From Verrucomicrobiia bacterium (GTDB lineage: Bacteria > Verrucomicrobiota > Verrucomicrobiia > Limisphaerales > DASXHY01), in assembly GCA_035629175.1 (NCBI GenBank), contig DASPIL010000066.1, positions 1 through 64,000 of the forward strand: a DNA stretch of 64,000 nt, written 5' to 3'. Position 1 is the first letter of the stretch, and each line of letters starts with the position of its first letter. The translations under genes and the position numbers were made by a program. A model generated the notes under the pieces. That model worked only from the letters and a program-made list of their open reading frames with translations, was not told the origin of the DNA and made no database searches. Of this stretch, positions 60,469 through 64,000 are shown one piece after another.

Positions 60469-60670
60469 GCAGGATGTTCGGTCGCCGGTGCCAGGGGCTC
60501 AATGGGCTGTTTAGCGGACCGGGAAAAAGAAATGTTCGATGCACGAACAGCGAGGCCGCGTCGCTTTATCGAGGGAAGCACCGGTTTTTACAGTCCACCC
60601 TCAGAAATTTTTGAGTGCCACACCAGATTTCTCCTAGCATTTCAGCTATGGGGTCTTATCCTACGCTACC

Positions 60671-61009
60671 GTGACTGTAGACATGTTTAAGGAAGAGATG
60701 GCGCAAGCCATGAAGGCGTATGAGATGTATGTCATTTGCATCGAGAAGACGCCGGAAGAGTTCCAGGCCTCTTTGGTTTCTCTGCTTGTAAAAGCACTGA
60801 AGGCTTTTGAAACCCGGGGACCGCAATTGCGCCACGGGATTGCCTTGGACAAACACATGACGGTCATCCTCAGCCAGAGCGACGGCCCCCGGCCGTTGTG
60901 CGGCATTTATTTCAACCTGCATTCACCCTACCAGAAGCCGGCACCGGCTCGCCCGGGCAAGCCTGTCGTGCAGGCGATTGGCGACGGCCGTCAGAGCGCG
61001 GAAAGCTGA
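60671..61009 (+). CDS. Small hypothetical protein
   Basis: A 112-residue protein. GTG 60671 is an alternative to ATG 60683 (MFKEEMAQAMKAYEMYVICI), which may be the true start. The N-terminal part is helical (EEMAQAMKAYEMYVICIEKT, EEFQASLVSLLVKALKAFET), followed by a beta part (KHMTVILSQSDGPRPLCGIY, FNLHSPY) and a Pro/Arg-rich tail. It has no signal peptide or known motif. It is flanked by the lipoprotein gene (other strand, about 200 bp of spacer without features) and aroC (convergent). I recognise no family. Confidence 0.65.
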   Translation: MTVDMFKEEMAQAMKAYEMYVICIEKTPEEFQASLVSLLVKALKAFETRGPQLRHGIALDKHMTVILSQSDGPRPLCGIYFNLHSPYQKPAPARPGKPVVQAIGDGRQSAES

Positions 61010-61014
61010 TTTAG

Positions 61015-61036
61015 CCTGGGATTTGAAAGTCCCAGG
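61015..61036. terminator. Hairpin between convergent genes
   Basis: CCTGGGA (61015-61021) pairs with TCCCAGG (61030-61036) across an 8-nt loop. It sits in the 37-bp gap between the convergent small gene and aroC and could end both transcripts. There is no clear T tract on either side, so confidence is moderate. Confidence 0.5.
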
Positions 61037-61046
61037 ACTCCCGTGG

Positions 61047-62138
61047 TCAGTGGCAGGGCGCGCCGCATTGCGCCACATGACGCAATGCGTGGTCCACGAG
61101 CACCAGGGCAGCCATGGCTTCGACCATCGGCACAGCGCGTGGCAGAACGCAGGGATCGTGGCGCCCGCGGCCCTTCAAGGTCGTATTCTGCAGATCGGTA
61201 TTCACAGTATCCTGCTCGGTCATGACGGTCGCCACGGGCTTGAACGGCACTCGAAGATAAATCACTTCGCCGTTCGAGATTCCACCCTGGATCCCGCCCG
61301 AACGATTCGAAGTCGTGAAGACCCTGCCGCCTTCCGCGCGGATCGGATCGTTGTGCTGCGTGCCTGTTAGCAGGATGCTGTCAAAGCCCGACCCGAACTC
61401 AAAGCCACGCGACGCAGGAAGGCTCAACATGGCTTTTGCCAGATCAGCTTCCAGACGATCAAAGACGGGTTCGCCCCAGCCAGCCGGAACACCCCGCGCG
61501 ATGCACTCGACAATGCCCCCCACGGTGTCCCCGGCCGAACGCATCGCTTCAATCAGTGTGATCATGTGATCCGCTGCGGTGGCGTCGGGACAGCGAACGA
61601 TGTTTGATTCCACCGCGGCAAACGTGACCGTTTCGGGATCGATCTTCGCCTTGATGTGCTGCACCTGCGTGACATAGGCGAGCACCTCGACATTGAAACG
61701 CTCGCGCAGAATCTTCTTTGCGACTGCGCCTGCAGCCACGCGTCCAATCGTTTCACGCGCGCTCGTGCGGCCGCCGCCCTGCCAGTTTCGGATTCCGTAT
61801 TTCGCGGTATAGGTGTAGTCCGCGTGTGAAGGCCGAAACTTTGTTGCCATTTCAGAGTAAGCTTCCGGCCGCGCGTCCTCGTTCTTAACCCACATGGAAA
61901 TCGGGGTTCCCAAAGTCTTTCCCTCAAAGGTGCCTGACAGGATTTGAACGGTATCCGACTCCTTCCGCGGCGTGACGATCCTAGATTGCCCGGGACGGCG
62001 GCGGTCAAGATCGGGCTGAATGTCCGATTCGGTCAACAGGAGCCGCGGGGGACAGCCATCCACCACGACGCCAACACCGCCGCCGTGCGATTCGCCCCAG
62101 GTGGTGATGCGGAACAGTTGACCGAAAGAATTAGCCAT
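61047..62138 (-). CDS. aroC: Chorismate synthase
   Basis: A protein of 363 residues from the ATG at 62138, giving [20 protein letters not shown], the family start; the longer frame is unsupported. It converts 5-enolpyruvylshikimate-3-phosphate to chorismate with reduced FMN. Conserved blocks: [96 protein letters not shown] and [20 protein letters not shown]. All are intact and the length is normal. It is divergent from serA across 128 bp; this connects two biosynthetic genes but not one pathway. Confidence 0.96.
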   Translation of the reverse strand: MANSFGQLFRITTWGESHGGGVGVVVDGCPPRLLLTESDIQPDLDRRRPGQSRIVTPRKESDTVQILSGTFEGKTLGTPISMWVKNEDARPEAYSEMATKFRPSHADYTYTAKYGIRNWQGGGRTSARETIGRVAAGAVAKKILRERFNVEVLAYVTQVQHIKAKIDPETVTFAAVESNIVRCPDATAADHMITLIEAMRSAGDTVGGIVECIARGVPAGWGEPVFDRLEADLAKAMLSLPASRGFEFGSGFDSILLTGTQHNDPIRAEGGRVFTTSNRSGGIQGGISNGEVIYLRVPFKPVATVMTEQDTVNTDLQNTTLKGRGRHDPCVLPRAVPMVEAMAALVLVDHALRHVAQCGAPCH

Positions 62139-62266
62139 GGCCGGGAGTATGAGAAAAACCGCGATGAGGTCAAACTTCCGTATGTGGCTTCGACGTCTGC
62201 GCCCCGCCCCAGTGGCAGGAAGGCTTTGACCTGTTCTGGACCAATCCCTATGCTCCCGCCTCATTT

Positions 62267-63865
62267 ATGAAAGTTCTCGTCTGTGACCCGATCTCGCCAA
62301 GGGGAATCGCTCTTCTGCAACAACGTCCCGAATTCCAGGTAACGGTTCTTCCCAAGCGCCTGTCCGAAGCCGAACTGCTTCCGCTGCTTTCCGATGTCTC
62401 TGCAATGCTCGTGCGGTCCGAGACGAAGGTGACGCGCAAAATCATGGAGGCCGCGCCGCAGTTGCGTGTGGTCGGCCGTGCCGGTGTTGGCGTCGACAAC
62501 ATTGACGTCGAAGCCGCGACGCAACGAGGCGTCGTGGTCATGAACACGCCCGGCGGAAATACCATCACGACGGCGGAACTCACGTTCACGATGATTCTGA
62601 GCCTCGCCCGCAAGGTGCCGCAGGCGCATGGATCGATGGTGGCGGGCAAGTGGGATCGGAAACTCTTTCAGGGCGTTGAACTGCATGGGAAGACGCTGGG
62701 TGTTTTGGGAATGGGGCGCATTGGCGGCGAGACCGCAAAACGGGCTCTCGCATTCGGCATGCGGGTTCTTGCCTACGATCCTTTCCTGACCGAGGCGCGT
62801 GCGAAGTCCATCGGCGTCGAATTGGTTGCTGAACTCGATGCTGTTTATCGCGACGCGGATTTCATCACGGTGCACATGCCTGTCACCGAGCAGACGCGCG
62901 GCATGTTGAACGCCGCTGCGTTTGCCAAGATGAAACCCAAGGTGAACATCGTGAATTGCGCGCGCGGCGAAATCATCGTCGATGAAGACCTGATCGCCGC
63001 GCTCGATTCAGGCAAGGTCGCCGGCGCTGCTCTCGATGTGTTTCATGCCGAGCCGCTTCCTGCGGATCATCCGTTTCGCAAGCACCCCGGCTTGATACTC
63101 ACGCCGCACCTTGGCGCCAGCACGAACGAGGCGCAGGAGAAATGCGGTATTGAGGTGGCGGAGGTTGTTGCGGGATACCTGCTGACAGGGGAAGTCCGCA
63201 ACTCGATCAACCTGCCCTATCTCGACGCCAAGACTTACGAGGAGGTGAAGCCTTACCTCACGCTGGGTGAAAAGCTCGGGAAACTGCTGGCGCAACTGGC
63301 CCCGCCGCAGGTGGACACGCTGCACATCACGTATGGCGGCAAGGCGCGGGAACTGCCGAACATCGATCCCATCACGCGCTCGATTTTGCAGGGATTTCTT
63401 TCTAGGGCGGCAGTGAAGGATTTGAACAACATCAACGTGCGGAGTGTGGCATCTACGCTGGGTGTCTCGGTTGAAGAGAAACGTTCCAGCGAGCCCGTGA
63501 CGTTCAATGAATGGCTGCATGTGCAGGCGTTCAGCGCCGGAAAGAAAGTGATCTCCGCGGGCGGCACGTTCTTTGGTTCGCCCGAAAACCCGCGCATTGT
63601 CCGCGTGTTCAGCCAGCCGACTGAAATTGTGCCTTCGGGCGTCGTGCTGTTATTGAATAACAAGGACCGGCCTGGGATCGTGGGTTACCTGGGATCCCTG
63701 CTGGCAAAGTACAACGTAAACATTGCCAGCATGAGCCTCACCCGGGATACTGCGGGCGGATTTGCCCTGACCGCTTTAAATTTGGATAGCGTCCCGCCGA
63801 ATGACTTCATGGACGAGATTCGAAAAGATCCGGACATCAGCAACGTGATGGTGGTTAAACTGTAG
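62267..63865 (+). CDS. serA: D-3-phosphoglycerate dehydrogenase (long form)
   Basis: A 532-residue enzyme for the first step of serine synthesis, oxidising 3-phosphoglycerate with NAD. The substrate domain starts MKVLVCDPISPRGIALLQQR, and VGRAGVGVDNIDVEAATQRG is conserved. The nucleotide-binding domain has the GxGxxG motif GVLGMGRIGGETAKRALAFG, then VNCARGEIIVDEDLIAALDS and the catalytic His in LTPHLGASTNEAQEKCGIEV. After it come the intervening (ASB) domain (about 320-450) and a C-terminal ACT domain (about 455-532, RPGIVGYLGSLLAKYNVNIA) that senses serine. Order and length match the long form found in many bacteria. A secreted-protein gene starts 26 bp downstream. Confidence 0.96.
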   Translation: MKVLVCDPISPRGIALLQQRPEFQVTVLPKRLSEAELLPLLSDVSAMLVRSETKVTRKIMEAAPQLRVVGRAGVGVDNIDVEAATQRGVVVMNTPGGNTITTAELTFTMILSLARKVPQAHGSMVAGKWDRKLFQGVELHGKTLGVLGMGRIGGETAKRALAFGMRVLAYDPFLTEARAKSIGVELVAELDAVYRDADFITVHMPVTEQTRGMLNAAAFAKMKPKVNIVNCARGEIIVDEDLIAALDSGKVAGAALDVFHAEPLPADHPFRKHPGLILTPHLGASTNEAQEKCGIEVAEVVAGYLLTGEVRNSINLPYLDAKTYEEVKPYLTLGEKLGKLLAQLAPPQVDTLHITYGGKARELPNIDPITRSILQGFLSRAAVKDLNNINVRSVASTLGVSVEEKRSSEPVTFNEWLHVQAFSAGKKVISAGGTFFGSPENPRIVRVFSQPTEIVPSGVVLLLNNKDRPGIVGYLGSLLAKYNVNIASMSLTRDTAGGFALTALNLDSVPPNDFMDEIRKDPDISNVMVVKL

Positions 63866-63890
63866 AATTGTGGTAGACTGACAAACTTTT

Positions 63891-64000
63891 ATGAAAACAT
63901 TAGCAGTATCTCTCGCGGTGCTCTGTGCGGCTGCGCCGTTGGCCTCAGCGGCCCCGGCAGAGGGAACAAACTCCCGTCCCGCATTGCGCGCGAGCGATCT
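63891..64000 (+). CDS. Start of a secreted protein, cut by the window edge
   Basis: An ATG at 63891 opens a frame that stays open to the end of the window (36 codons). It encodes a clear signal peptide (MKTLAVSLAVLCAAAPLASA, cleavage near residue 20) followed by APAEGTNSRPALRASD. It lies 25 bp after serA. Too little is visible to name a family. Confidence 0.6.
   Translation, partial: MKTLAVSLAVLCAAAPLASAAPAEGTNSRPALRASD

Noticed and set aside
1-64000. CRISPR arrays, prophage, parS sites and replication origin
   Set aside because: Reading through the spacers I saw no regularly spaced direct repeats, no phage structural genes, no TGTTTCACGTGAAACA-like parS motif and no dnaA-box cluster. This was by eye, not by a program.

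Overview
The window looks like chromosomal DNA of a free-living or environmental Verrucomicrobiota bacterium, probably of the Pedosphaera/Limisphaerales type. This rests on protein style, not on a marker-gene search. The signs are PEP-CTERM and VPD-type C-terminal sorting tails, a prepilin-like protein with the H-X9-DG C-terminal motif, very large secreted LamG/Ig/autotransporter-repeat proteins, an LpxC-FabZ fusion (Gram-negative lipid A synthesis), MqnD (futalosine menaquinone route), and GC-rich spacers carrying dispersed imperfect repeats.

Region 1-12.6 kb is an accessory surface/glycan block. It holds an IS91-like transposase remnant, a 1459-aa LamG/Ig/beta-strand-repeat protein, a PEP-CTERM protein, a prepilin-like protein, a GH106-type alpha-L-rhamnosidase and a LamG + BNR-4 beta-propeller protein. 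Region 12.7-20.1 kb is a signalling locus: TonB-dependent receptor, YfiR-like periplasmic protein, CHASE8-HAMP-PAS histidine kinase and REC-kinase-REC hybrid (the last three tightly coupled), plus a convergent CheY-like regulator. A tRNA-Ala(GGC) with a readable promoter follows, then a repetitive surface protein.

Region 24-44 kb is mostly housekeeping: sufT, a glycosyltransferase, an EEP-family/SpoU methyltransferase/metallo-beta-lactamase cluster, a LuxR-type regulator, rpoN, parB-def, the lpxC/fabZ-lpxA-rsmI-DUF6498 operon, lysS, a ferredoxin-reductase-like flavoprotein, gcvT-gcvH-glutaredoxin-lipA (glycine cleavage plus lipoylation) and mqnD. Dispersed repeats fill several of its spacers.

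Region 44.2-54.7 kb is again accessory. A structured noncoding stretch precedes a 56-aa protein that is almost only signal peptide plus sorting tail. Next comes a 1473-aa cysteine-rich surface protein whose N-terminus matches the internal-thioester (TED) adhesin signature. A helical-repeat protein, a membrane histidine kinase and a REC-PP2C phosphatase follow. Region 54.7-64 kb returns to core genes: YggS-family protein, EVE-domain protein, smc, a lipoprotein, aroC, serA and the start of a secreted protein cut by the window edge.

The observations most worth follow-up are the thioester-like surface protein with its miniature sorting-signal neighbour and structured leader, the TonB/YfiR/CHASE8-kinase phosphorelay, and the dispersed repeat family. 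All functions are read from sequence motifs alone; no database search was run.
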